Source: Cutibacterium acnes
Lineage (GTDB): Bacteria > Actinomycetota > Actinomycetes > Propionibacteriales > Propionibacteriaceae
Assembly: GCF_003030305.1 (NCBI RefSeq)
Contig: NZ_CP023676.1
Location: 2,356,001-2,420,000 of the forward strand
Length of the DNA stretch: 64,000 nucleotides
Direction: 5' to 3'
Shown piece by piece: positions 27,325 through 35,368 of the stretch. The position numbers and the translations under genes were made by a program. The notes below the pieces were generated by a model that worked only from the letters and a program-made list of their open reading frames with translations, was not told the origin of the DNA and ran no database searches. Every line of letters starts with the position of its first letter. Position 1 is the first letter of the stretch.

Positions 27325-27723
27325 TCACTTACTGGAGTTCTTGCCGATCGACTGCGGTAGGACGAGCAGCCCGATCACAATGACGACACCAAGTACCACG
27401 TGAATCCACTTGATGGCGCCACCACTGCTCAGCTCACCGAGGACATACTGAACAAGGATTAGCACCGCCATACCGACGGCGTGACCGACGACCGCCGACG
27501 ATCCACCACGGCGCTTCCACATGACGGCCAAAACGGCCGCGACGATAGCCGCCAGCAGGGTCACAATGCCGAAGCCCATGTGCACGTCGCCGAGACCGTG
27601 AACTCCGGAAAGCATGAAACAGGCCAAAACAGCCTGGACAATCACGGCCCCAACGGCAACCCAGGCGGAAATTGTGAGAGCCTTAGGAGCAGAGGGGATA
27701 GTCGAGGTGTGCTGCTGTGTCAT
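27325..27723 (-). CDS. Four-helix membrane protein of unknown function
   Basis: 132 residues with four hydrophobic segments (about 16-38, 47-66, 77-94, 102-122) and short loops; one His in the first external loop (VHGLGDVHMGFG) and another in IKWIHVVLG, reminiscent of small heme- or cytochrome-b561-like bundles, but I cannot assign it. Start ATG 27723, 7 nt after TAGAGT (-10), is preferred over GTG 27732. Convergent with ybaK. Confidence 0.7.
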   Translation of the reverse strand: MTQQHTSTIPSAPKALTISAWVAVGAVIVQAVLACFMLSGVHGLGDVHMGFGIVTLLAAIVAAVLAVMWKRRGGSSAVVGHAVGMAVLILVQYVLGELSSGGAIKWIHVVLGVVIVIGLLVLPQSIGKNSSK

Positions 27724-27752
27724 GAGCCACACTCTAGGCCAGGGCTACAGCT

Positions 27753-28289
27753 TTATCGTGAACTTCGCCCCACCATCACCCATGGCCCCCACCAGCATCC
27801 CAATGCACTGGCTGTCACAACGGCTGGCCATGAGACCTCCACCACCGCAGACAAGTCCAAGATGAGGGCATAGAGACCAGCTGCTCCAACTAGAACCGTC
27901 ACTGCCCCGACGACCCCACCAGCGATGCGTTGGCTCCTCCGCCGGACGAGGCGTCCGCCCAACAGAGCCGCCATGAGGACGACCGGGATGATGAGAATTA
28001 CCGTTACTCCCATAGCGTAAAGCAGCCCGATCAAAAGGCAGCCAAACCATCCTTGTACCGGCATGCCCGCCCTGGTGCCGTCAGCTCCAGGGCTCGTCGC
28101 CCAGATCGCCAAAGTCAGCCCCCACACCAGTCCAGTTATGGCCATAGCAGTGGTGAACACACCAGCCGACCTACCTACCCGCGCTGACTCAGTGGTAGCA
28201 CCCAAAATGTCCGAGTTGCGCTGATCGACGTTGTGACCTAGTCGCGCCCTCACATCGATGATGTTCTCCTCGCTGCGTCGACGGCTCAC
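27753..28289 (-). CDS. Membrane protein of unknown function
   Basis: 178 residues. A charged 40-residue N-terminus is followed by four hydrophobic helices (about 45-65, 82-112, 122-145, 150-172). Starts at GTG 28289, overlapping the stop of the upstream L,D-transpeptidase gene by 4 nt, so it is coupled to that gene; a role at the envelope is possible but unproven. Family not recognised. Confidence 0.65.
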   Translation of the reverse strand: MSRRRSEENIIDVRARLGHNVDQRNSDILGATTESARVGRSAGVFTTAMAITGLVWGLTLAIWATSPGADGTRAGMPVQGWFGCLLIGLLYAMGVTVILIIPVVLMAALLGGRLVRRRSQRIAGGVVGAVTVLVGAAGLYALILDLSAVVEVSWPAVVTASALGCWWGPWVMVGRSSR

Positions 28290-29080
28290 CGCACTTTCAC
28301 CTTTGTGCCCTCATGAGCAAATCTGTAGAGGGCCTCAGAATCTTTGGGGGCCAGCCGAGCACAGCCGTGACTTGAATATCCGGGCAATCCCAAGGTGTAG
28401 ACAGGCTGGGCAGGTTTCTTGGTCTTTTCGTCCCAGGGAATCTGGTGGAAACCGATAGTTCCCGTCGCGCCGGGGCGTTGATAAAAAGACAGGAAATTAG
28501 GTATATACCAGCGGATGCCATCCTCAGTAAAAGCCGCGTGCCGCGTCTTGTATTGAATCTTGTAGTTCCCAACAGGGGTCTTCCACGGCTCAGCAGTAGT
28601 GAGCATGACCCGTTTCACTAGACCGTGAGCTACGAGGTAAACGCGATTCTCCGCTTTGATCCACAGGACGTAGCTGCCAGGTCCAGCTGAGGATTTCGCA
28701 CCGACGGTAAGAGATGCTGCCGGTGGGGTTGGGGTAGGAGTCACCGGGGCTGAGTCGTCAGCCTTCGGGCCCGTAGAATCTTCGGGATCATTGACGCCCT
28801 CATTGCTTGACGGCCCATCTGGATCCGGTTGTTTATGCGCAGCCTTAGCGGCCGATTTCGGGGACGCCGTAGGGCACGTCACCGGATATTGCTGACGGGA
28901 ACGCATATCGCCCGCACCAGGGACGAAGTCGATACATGGCTCTGAGGCAGCGGGCATTGACGATCCGCAGCCAGCAACTAAGCAGACCATTGTCACTAGG
29001 GCAACAAGAAAACCGCCGCCACGCCACGGGCCTGAGCCGACGCGCGGTTCCGGGTTCGAGGTACGTCCGGGGGCATGCAT
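28286..29080 (-). CDS. L,D-transpeptidase lipoprotein (YkuD domain)
   Basis: 264 residues. Lipoprotein signal with lipobox LVAGC, then a Pro/Ser/Thr/Asp-rich spacer to about residue 135, then a YkuD domain from SYVLWIKAENRVYL to the end with the catalytic GFHQIPW and SSHGCARL motifs (active-site Cys near residue 239). Such enzymes make 3-3 peptidoglycan cross-links or anchor proteins. Start ATG 29080 is chosen because TAAACT lies 7 nt upstream and the lipoprotein signal begins soon after; an upstream TTG at 29122 is open but unlikely. Coupled to the downstream membrane-protein gene. Confidence 0.87.
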   Translation of the reverse strand: MHAPGRTSNPEPRVGSGPWRGGGFLVALVTMVCLVAGCGSSMPAASEPCIDFVPGAGDMRSRQQYPVTCPTASPKSAAKAAHKQPDPDGPSSNEGVNDPEDSTGPKADDSAPVTPTPTPPAASLTVGAKSSAGPGSYVLWIKAENRVYLVAHGLVKRVMLTTAEPWKTPVGNYKIQYKTRHAAFTEDGIRWYIPNFLSFYQRPGATGTIGFHQIPWDEKTKKPAQPVYTLGLPGYSSHGCARLAPKDSEALYRFAHEGTKVKVR

Positions 29081-29087
29081 CGGGTTA

Positions 29088-29093
29088 AGTTTA
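29088..29093 (-). promoter_or_regulatory. -10 hexamer TAAACT (L,D-transpeptidase gene)
   Basis: Minus-strand TAAACT, 7 nt before ATG 29080; it helps decide that start over the upstream TTG. Confidence 0.55.
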
Positions 29094-29212
29094 GAGGCCC
29101 CACCGTAACCGTACGAATACAACGTCGGTAGCAGAACTGCGAAACTCCCCTCAAAGCCCGACGACTCATGCCTCGGGAGAGACGTGTAGGGGCCGACAGG
29201 GAGGAGAGAACC

Positions 29213-29363
29213 ATGCCGGGGGCACTTGTTATTGGGGAGTCATTGATTGATGTTGTCAATGATGGGGCGCAAGGGGTGAGCATCCTGGGGGTCCCCGATG
29301 AATGTCGCGATTACCGTCTCCCGCACCGGCGCGAACCCACCGCGCACCGCCGAATTAGGGTGA
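29213..29363 (+). pseudogene. Remnant of a PfkB-family sugar kinase (5' end only, frameshifted)
   Basis: GAGGAGAG followed by ATG 29213 starts ALVIGESLIDVV, the first strand of ribokinase/fructokinase-type PfkB kinases. The expected next block survives in two other frames: EHPGG from 29278 and SPMNVAITVSRTGANPP from 29292, ending at TGA 29361. Together they match the family motif of a Gly-Gly-rich loop plus NVA helix, broken by at least two indels, one in the G-run at 29287-29291. The remaining 250 or so residues of a kinase are absent; nadE begins 45 bp later. Assignment rests on short motifs. Confidence 0.6.
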
Positions 29364-29408
29364 CCGAAGATTCCTCACCCCCGCGTCAATGTCTGCGAGA
29401 CTGGCATC

Positions 29409-31478
29409 ATGAAGGGGAACTTCCACTCGACCTATGACCAAGGATTTGCGCGAGTCGCCGCCTGCACCACGACGGTGCATATCGGTGACCCCGCCTCGAA
29501 CGTGGCGGGGATTCTCGACACCTGTCGGGAACTCAGCTCCCGAAGCGTCGCGATCGCCGTGTTCCCCGAGTTATGTCTGACGGGCTACGCCATCGACGAC
29601 CTGCTGCTTCAAGACGTCGTGCTTGACGCCGTACTCGACGCCATCGAGACTGTGCGCCAAGCTTCCCGTAGCCTCTTCCCGGTCATCATCGTCGGGGCGC
29701 CGTTGCAGCGTGGCAACCGGCTTTACAACTGTGCGGTCGTGATCCACCGCGGGCAAGTCCTCGGTGTGGTGCCAAAGAGTCACCTCCCCAACTATCGGGA
29801 GTTCTACGAAAAACGTCATTTCGCCGTCGGCACGGGCACTACCGGGATGATTGACCTATCGGGGCGACAAAAATCTCACGCGGCTTCTACTGAGATCCCC
29901 TTCGGACCCGACCAGCTCTTCCGAGCCACCGATCTGCCTGACCTCACCTTCCATGTAGAGGTGTGCGAGGACCTCTGGGTGCCAGTCGCCCCGTCCTCCC
30001 AGGCCGCTCTGGCCGGGGCCGTCGTGGAGGTAAATCTCTCGGGCTCCCCCATCACCGTCGGAAAATCCCGCCAGCGCCACGAGCTGTGCAAAGTCACGTC
30101 TTCGCGCAACCTGCAGGCCTACGTCTATGCGGCCGCCGGTCCCGGAGAATCCAGCACAGATCTGTCCTGGGACGGCCAAACAATGATCTACGAAAACGGT
30201 TCCCTCCTTGCCGCCACCGACAGATTCTCCCCCGAACCGGGCTACTGCCTCGCCGATATCGACCTCGACCTGCTGCGGCAGGAGCGGTTGCGTCAGGGGT
30301 CCTTCGACGACAACGCCCTCGCCCAGCCCGCTCAAGCTCCATGGCGCACCACCATCTTCACTCTTGACCCGCCCCACGACGACATCGGCCTGGAACGCCC
30401 CGTTAATCGCTTCCCCTTCGTCCCCAACGACCCTGACCAGCTCGCCCAAGATTGCTACGAGGCCTACAACATCCAGGTCTACGGACTGCGTCGTCGACTC
30501 GAGTCAATGGGATCACCGAAAATCGTCATTGGGGTTTCCGGCGGTCTCGACTCCACCCACGCCCTGCTCGTCGCCGCCAAAGCCATGGACCAGATGGGCC
30601 GGCCGCGCACCGACATCCTTGCTTTCACAATGCCGGGGTTCGCTACCACCGACCACACCAAAAACAACGCCCTAGATATGTGTCGCGCCCTCGGCATTCC
30701 GTGCGAAGTGTTGGACATCCGGCCGGCTGCCACCCAGATGCTCAAGGGAATGAGCCATCCCGCCGGTGACGGCGCCGAAGTATACGACGTCACCTTCGAG
30801 AACGTCCAGGCGGGGCTGCGCTACGACTACCTCTTCCGGATAGCCAACCAGCGCGGCGGCATCGTGCTGGGCACCGGTGATTTGTCGGAACTAGCACTGG
30901 GCTGGTGCACCTTCGGGGTCGGCGATCAGATGAGCCACTACGGGGTCAATACCGGGGTACCCAAGACCCTCATTCAGCACCTCATTCGGTGGTGCATTTC
31001 GTCGGGCCAGTTCAACGAGGCCACTAATGTGGTGCTCGAGTCGGTGCTGGGAACAGAAATCTCCCCCGAGCTCGTCCCCGCTCGTCCCGGCGAGAAGATC
31101 CAGTCCACTCAAGCGAAGATAGGTCCCTACGAGCTGCAGGACTTCACCCTGTACCACCTGCTGCGCCACGGGATGCGCCCCAGCCGGATCATTTTCCTGT
31201 CCCACCATGCCTGGCGGGATGCATCGGTAGGCTCCTGGTCTCCCGGGTTCCGTGACGAGGACCGACACTCCTATGACCTGTCAGCAATCAAGGACTGGAC
31301 GCGGCTGTTTCTGCGCCGGTTCGTCGGAAATCAGTTCAAGAGGTCGACTCTTCCCAACGGTCCCAAGGTCGTCGCAGGAGGTTCACTGAGTCCGCGCGGT
31401 GACTGGCGGATGCCCTCGGATGCCGTCGTCCGGGCCTGGCTTGACGACCTTGAGACAGTTCCCGACGAGCGGTTCTAA
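29409..31478 (+). CDS. nadE: Glutamine-dependent NAD+ synthetase
   Basis: 689 residues, the two-domain form. The N-terminal nitrilase/glutaminase domain has the Glu-Lys-Cys triad in FPELCLTGY, VPKSHLPNYREFYE and HVEVCEDLWVP. The C-terminal synthetase has the PP-loop GVSGGLDSTHALL (about residues 376-388) and GTGDLSELALGW. It makes NAD from nicotinate adenine dinucleotide, with ammonia tunnelled from glutamine, as in mycobacteria. No Shine-Dalgarno; GAGACT ends 6 nt before the ATG, so the message may be leaderless. Single gene. Confidence 0.95.
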   Translation: MKGNFHSTYDQGFARVAACTTTVHIGDPASNVAGILDTCRELSSRSVAIAVFPELCLTGYAIDDLLLQDVVLDAVLDAIETVRQASRSLFPVIIVGAPLQRGNRLYNCAVVIHRGQVLGVVPKSHLPNYREFYEKRHFAVGTGTTGMIDLSGRQKSHAASTEIPFGPDQLFRATDLPDLTFHVEVCEDLWVPVAPSSQAALAGAVVEVNLSGSPITVGKSRQRHELCKVTSSRNLQAYVYAAAGPGESSTDLSWDGQTMIYENGSLLAATDRFSPEPGYCLADIDLDLLRQERLRQGSFDDNALAQPAQAPWRTTIFTLDPPHDDIGLERPVNRFPFVPNDPDQLAQDCYEAYNIQVYGLRRRLESMGSPKIVIGVSGGLDSTHALLVAAKAMDQMGRPRTDILAFTMPGFATTDHTKNNALDMCRALGIPCEVLDIRPAATQMLKGMSHPAGDGAEVYDVTFENVQAGLRYDYLFRIANQRGGIVLGTGDLSELALGWCTFGVGDQMSHYGVNTGVPKTLIQHLIRWCISSGQFNEATNVVLESVLGTEISPELVPARPGEKIQSTQAKIGPYELQDFTLYHLLRHGMRPSRIIFLSHHAWRDASVGSWSPGFRDEDRHSYDLSAIKDWTRLFLRRFVGNQFKRSTLPNGPKVVAGGSLSPRGDWRMPSDAVVRAWLDDLETVPDERF

Positions 31479-31638
31479 ACCGTCACGGTCTGTTCGTTAC
31501 GGTCTGCGCCCGGGGGATAATCCTCGCCCCGAGCCCCAGTTTTGGGCGCCTTCTGCGACCGGTGACGAAAAATCCCAGCAGCCAGGACGAGCAGTCACAA
31601 TTCACCTGATACCCACCCGCGCGCGGCAATATTGATCT

Positions 31639-33903
31639 GTGCATGTTGATGACGAGATGAGGCTCACCCCCACTCTCCCCGACGGTCATGGTCTGCGCAT
31701 TGGCATCCTGACCAGCGGTGGCGACGCTCAGGGCATGAACGCTGCTGTGCGGGCTGTGGTGCGCTCTGCGCTAAGTGTGGGAGCCGAGGTCTATGCGATA
31801 TACGAGGGCTACCAGGGAATGATCGATGGTGGCGATGGCATCCGTAGGTTCGGGTGGGACGACGTCGGCTCGATCCTCAACCGTGGCGGCACCGTGATCG
31901 GAACCTTCCGTTGCAAGGGGATGCGCGAACGTCCGGGGCGCCTGAAGGCTGTCAGAAATCTCCTCGAACACGGGATCGATCGTCTCGTCGTCATCGGCGG
32001 TGACGGTTCGCTCACCGGCCTGGATGTGCTGCGCACCGAATGGACAGACCTGGTCGCTGAACTCGTCGACACCGGCCAGGTGAGCGCCGAGGTAGCCCGG
32101 GAACACCCCGCCCTCATGATCGCCGGGCTCGTCGGATCCATCGACAATGACCTCGTCGGATCCGATATGACCATCGGTGCCGATACTGCTCTGCACCGTA
32201 TTGTCGATGCCATCGACGACCTCGCCTCCACCGCGGCCAGCCACCAGCGATCCTTCGTCGTTGAGGTGATGGGCCGCCACTGCGGCTATCTCGCCCTTAT
32301 GGCAGCAGTTGCCGGCGGAGCTGACTATGTTCTTATTCCGGAACAGCCGCCCGAGGACGGTTGGGAGGACCGCATGTGCGCCGAGCTCAAACGTGGCCGT
32401 CAGGCGGGCCGACGCGACTCGATCGTCGTAGTCGCGGAGGGCGCCACCGATCGTTCCGGGAACCGGATCTCCTCGGAGTACGTCCGCCAGGTGCTTGAGG
32501 ACAAACTCGGTGAGGACGCCCGGGTTACCATCCTGGGCCACGTCCAGCGCGGCGGACGACCGTCAGCCTATGACCGCTGGGCGTCGACCTGGTTGGGTTA
32601 TCATGCGGTTCACGAGGTGCTCTCGACCACTCCAGAGGCCGAGGGGCGCGTTATCGGCACTGGGTCCAACCGCATACATCGCCTCCCCCTGGTCAAGGCC
32701 GTCGCTGACACGAAGTCGGTGCCCGGTCTCATTACGGAGGGCCGTTACAACGAGGCCATGCGGATGAGGGGACGTTCCTTTGTCGAGATGGACGCGATCT
32801 TCACCGAACTCAGTGAACCAGCTCGTACCACTTCCGACACCGCTGGTGACGCCGACCGCAAGCGCGTCGCGATCATGCACGCTGGCGGTCCGGCCCCGGG
32901 CATGAATACTGCTGCCCGTGCTGCAGTGCGACTGGCGATTTCCCGCGGTCATACCGTTGTGGGAATCCATAACGGGTTCATCGGACTAGCGACCGGGGAC
33001 ATGTCGGAATTGGCCTGGAGCGACGTCGAGGGCTGGGCCGGGGAAGGCGGCGCTGAGCTGGGTACCCGCCGCGAGATCCCTAGCACTCGCGACCTTTATG
33101 CTGTCAGCCGCGCTCTGGAGGATCATCACATCGACGCGTTGCTCGTCATTGGTGGCTACTCGGCCTACGAAGGTATCTACACCATGATGACTGAGCGGGA
33201 CCGGTACCCGGCTTTCCGTATTCCGACGGTGTGCATTCCGGCTTCGATCGACAACAACCTCCCCGGTTCGGAACTGTCCATCGGCACCGACACCGCTCTC
33301 AACGTCATTGTCGAGGCGATGGACAAGATTAAAGAGTCGGGTATCGCGTCCAGACGCTGCTTCGTCGTCGAGACGATGGGTCGTGACTGCGGATACCTCG
33401 CGCTGATGTCGGGTATCGCAGCTGGCGCTGAGCGGATCTATACCAACGAGGACGGTATCTCCCTGGACGATCTAGCCAACGACGTCCATTGGTTGCGGGA
33501 GTCATTCGCCCACGGACGACGACTTTTCCTTGCCGTGCGCAACGAGAACGCATCGCACAATTACACCACCGACTTCATCGCGCGGCTGCTGGAGGAGGAA
33601 TCACACGGCATGTATGACGTACGCCAGGTGGTACTAGGGCATATGCAGCAAGGCGGCTCACCCTCACCTTTCGACCGCTTGCTCGCCAACCGACTCGGGT
33701 ATCGCGCTCTCAATCTCATTGACGACGAGTTGGCGGCGCATCAGGACGGTTCATGGTTCATTGGCGTCAACGAGTCGGGCATGCGGCCCTGTTCGATGGA
33801 CACCATGCCCTCTCTCATTGACGCCGCTCATCGTCGTCCCCGCGAACAGTGGTGGCTGCAACTGAGGACTATTGCCAGGATGGTCTCGGACGAGGTGCGG
33901 TAA
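31639..33903 (+). CDS. Double-length 6-phosphofructokinase (two fused PFK domains)
   Basis: 754 residues, twice the usual bacterial PFK. Domain 1 (about 15-390) has GILTSGGDAQGMNAA, VIGGDGSLTGLD and SIDNDLVGSDMTIGADTAL; GGDGS with Gly is the ATP-type rather than the PPi-type motif. Domain 2 (about 410-750) repeats the fold (AIMHAGGPAPGMNTAARA) but has GGYSAYEG and SIDNNLPGSELSIG, losing one of the paired aspartates, so it is probably regulatory, as in eukaryotic PFK. Start taken at GTG 31639 because CAATAT lies 6 nt upstream; ATG 31657 is the alternative. Catalyses the committed step of glycolysis. Confidence 0.9.
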   Translation: MHVDDEMRLTPTLPDGHGLRIGILTSGGDAQGMNAAVRAVVRSALSVGAEVYAIYEGYQGMIDGGDGIRRFGWDDVGSILNRGGTVIGTFRCKGMRERPGRLKAVRNLLEHGIDRLVVIGGDGSLTGLDVLRTEWTDLVAELVDTGQVSAEVAREHPALMIAGLVGSIDNDLVGSDMTIGADTALHRIVDAIDDLASTAASHQRSFVVEVMGRHCGYLALMAAVAGGADYVLIPEQPPEDGWEDRMCAELKRGRQAGRRDSIVVVAEGATDRSGNRISSEYVRQVLEDKLGEDARVTILGHVQRGGRPSAYDRWASTWLGYHAVHEVLSTTPEAEGRVIGTGSNRIHRLPLVKAVADTKSVPGLITEGRYNEAMRMRGRSFVEMDAIFTELSEPARTTSDTAGDADRKRVAIMHAGGPAPGMNTAARAAVRLAISRGHTVVGIHNGFIGLATGDMSELAWSDVEGWAGEGGAELGTRREIPSTRDLYAVSRALEDHHIDALLVIGGYSAYEGIYTMMTERDRYPAFRIPTVCIPASIDNNLPGSELSIGTDTALNVIVEAMDKIKESGIASRRCFVVETMGRDCGYLALMSGIAAGAERIYTNEDGISLDDLANDVHWLRESFAHGRRLFLAVRNENASHNYTTDFIARLLEEESHGMYDVRQVVLGHMQQGGSPSPFDRLLANRLGYRALNLIDDELAAHQDGSWFIGVNESGMRPCSMDTMPSLIDAAHRRPREQWWLQLRTIARMVSDEVR

Positions 33904-33933
33904 GTCGCGACGACCTCTCGCGAACTCTAGGTA

Positions 33934-33962
33934 GGTGGGGGTGGTGTGGTTTCACCCCCACC
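33934..33962 (-). terminator. Terminator-like hairpin after ald copy 1
   Basis: GGTGGGGGTG (33934-33943) pairs perfectly with CACCCCCACC (33953-33962) around a 9-nt loop, 8 nt beyond the ald stop. No U-tract. Confidence 0.5.
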
Positions 33963-33969
33963 ACCAACC

Positions 33970-35082
33970 TCACAACACCTCAGACACAGGCACACACTCA
34001 ATACCCAACGCCTCACCCACCGGCGCACTCACCAACTTCCCACCACAAGTCGCCAAACCACGCCGCAAATCATCACGCGACCCACACGCACCCCTCCAAC
34101 CCTCATCAGCCAACAACAACACATACCGCATCGTCGCATTCGTCAACGCATACGTCGACGTATGCGGCACGGCACCCGGCATATTCGCCACACAATAAAA
34201 CACCGAACCCCCCACCACAAACGTCGGATCCGCATGCGTCGTCGGATGAGAATCCTCAAAACACCCACCCTGATCCACCGCAACATCCACCAACACCGAC
34301 CCCGGCACCATCCCCAACACCATCTCATGATCCACCAAATGCGGAGTCCGAGCACCAGGCACCAACACCGACCCAATCACTACATCAGACTCACCACACG
34401 CCTCCCGAACCGCCAACGGACTCGAAAACCGCGTACCAATACGCCCACCCCACACCTCATCGATATAACGCATCCGCGCCACATCCACATCAAACACCGT
34501 CACATCAGCACCCATACCCGCAGCCACACGAGCCGCACACAACCCAGCCACACCACCACCAAGCACACTCACCCGACCACGACGCACACCCGAACCACCA
34601 CCAAACAACACACCACGACCCCCAGCAGACTGCAACAAACAATTCGCACCCACCTGAGCAGCCAACCGACCCGCAATCTCCGACATCGGAGACAACAACG
34701 GCAACGAATGATCAGCCAACTCCACCGTCTCATACGCAATCGACGTCACCCCACGCCCCAAAAGCTCACGAGTCAACGCCTCATCAGCAGCCAAATGAAG
34801 ATACGTAAAAAGAACCAAACCCTCATGCAACCGCCCATACTCCTCCGCAACAGGCTCCTTCACCTTCAACACCAAATCAGCATCACCCCACACCGACTCC
34901 ACATCACCCACAACCCGCGCACCAGCACCCACAAAATCCGAATCCGGAATACCCGAACCCACACCAGCACCAGCCTGAACCAACACCTCATGACCACGAC
35001 CAACCAACGCATGAACACCCGCCGGCGTCACAGCCACACGAAACTCACTATTCTTAACCTCAGTAGGAACACCAACACGCAT
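33970..35082 (-). CDS. ald: Alanine dehydrogenase, copy 1
   Basis: 370 residues, full length. NAD-dependent oxidative deamination of L-alanine to pyruvate and ammonium. Family residues are present: Arg in NSEFRVAVTP, Lys in VLKVKEP, His in FTYLHLA, and the NAD fold VSVLGGGVAGLCAARVAAGMG followed by FDVD. ATG 35082 follows AAGGAG at 8 nt. All of the first 54 codons end in G or T, quite unlike the C-ending codons of neighbouring genes. Its upstream region holds a 14-bp palindrome and faces a divergent CycA-like permease gene. Identical protein to copy 2 at 44013. Confidence 0.95.
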   Translation of the reverse strand: MRVGVPTEVKNSEFRVAVTPAGVHALVGRGHEVLVQAGAGVGSGIPDSDFVGAGARVVGDVESVWGDADLVLKVKEPVAEEYGRLHEGLVLFTYLHLAADEALTRELLGRGVTSIAYETVELADHSLPLLSPMSEIAGRLAAQVGANCLLQSAGGRGVLFGGGSGVRRGRVSVLGGGVAGLCAARVAAGMGADVTVFDVDVARMRYIDEVWGGRIGTRFSSPLAVREACGESDVVIGSVLVPGARTPHLVDHEMVLGMVPGSVLVDVAVDQGGCFEDSHPTTHADPTFVVGGSVFYCVANMPGAVPHTSTYALTNATMRYVLLLADEGWRGACGSRDDLRRGLATCGGKLVSAPVGEALGIECVPVSEVL

Positions 35083-35131
35083 CACACACACTCCTTACAA
35101 CAACACCCGCCAACAACAACGTCGGGGGGAC

Positions 35132-35145
35132 CAGCATCGATGCTG
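35132..35145. promoter_or_regulatory. Perfect palindrome between ald copy 1 and the divergent permease gene
   Basis: CAGCATCGATGCTG is a perfect 14-bp inverted repeat just outside the long repeat. A related AGCATCGAT occurs at 45198-45206 upstream of ald copy 2. It may be an operator for an Lrp/AldR-type regulator; the regulator is inferred only. Confidence 0.45.
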
Positions 35146-35368
35146 ATCCACAATCGATCTTACGCGTCGCCCTATGCCATTGTCTCGGTTATCCCATCAC
35201 CAGTGACAGAGACTTATCCCTCATCCCACGTATTGTGATACCTGCCACATCCGAACATCTTTTTATCGACTACCGGCCCCAGTGAACCTATGCAACGTCT
35301 AAACTTGTATTGGTTTTTTGTTCCGCAATGATGCGAGCAGGGGCACCGTTGATACCGGGAGGGTGTAG

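Larger units (their letters stand above)
33930..35122. repeat. Long direct repeat, copy 1 (contains ald)
   Basis: 1,193 bp that recur at 43973-45165, offset 10,043 bp, in the same orientation. The encoded proteins are identical and the flanking non-coding ends match base for base until abrupt divergence on both sides. The unit runs from just past the ald terminator hairpin to the leader before the Shine-Dalgarno and excludes the promoter. No terminal inverted repeats, target duplications or transposase were found. Confidence 0.92.

Noticed and set aside
33930-35122. The duplicated cassette as an insertion sequence or integron cassette
   Set aside because: No transposase or integrase, no terminal inverted repeats, no target-site duplication and no attC-like end; only a metabolic gene is inside.
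33849-35238. Long plus-strand open frames over ald copy 1 (Pro/His/Thr-rich and Arg/His/Thr-rich proteins, up to 430 codons)
   Set aside because: They are shadows created by the A/C-only plus strand opposite the G/T-rich ald gene. Their low-complexity composition recurs at copy 2 and they have no start signals.
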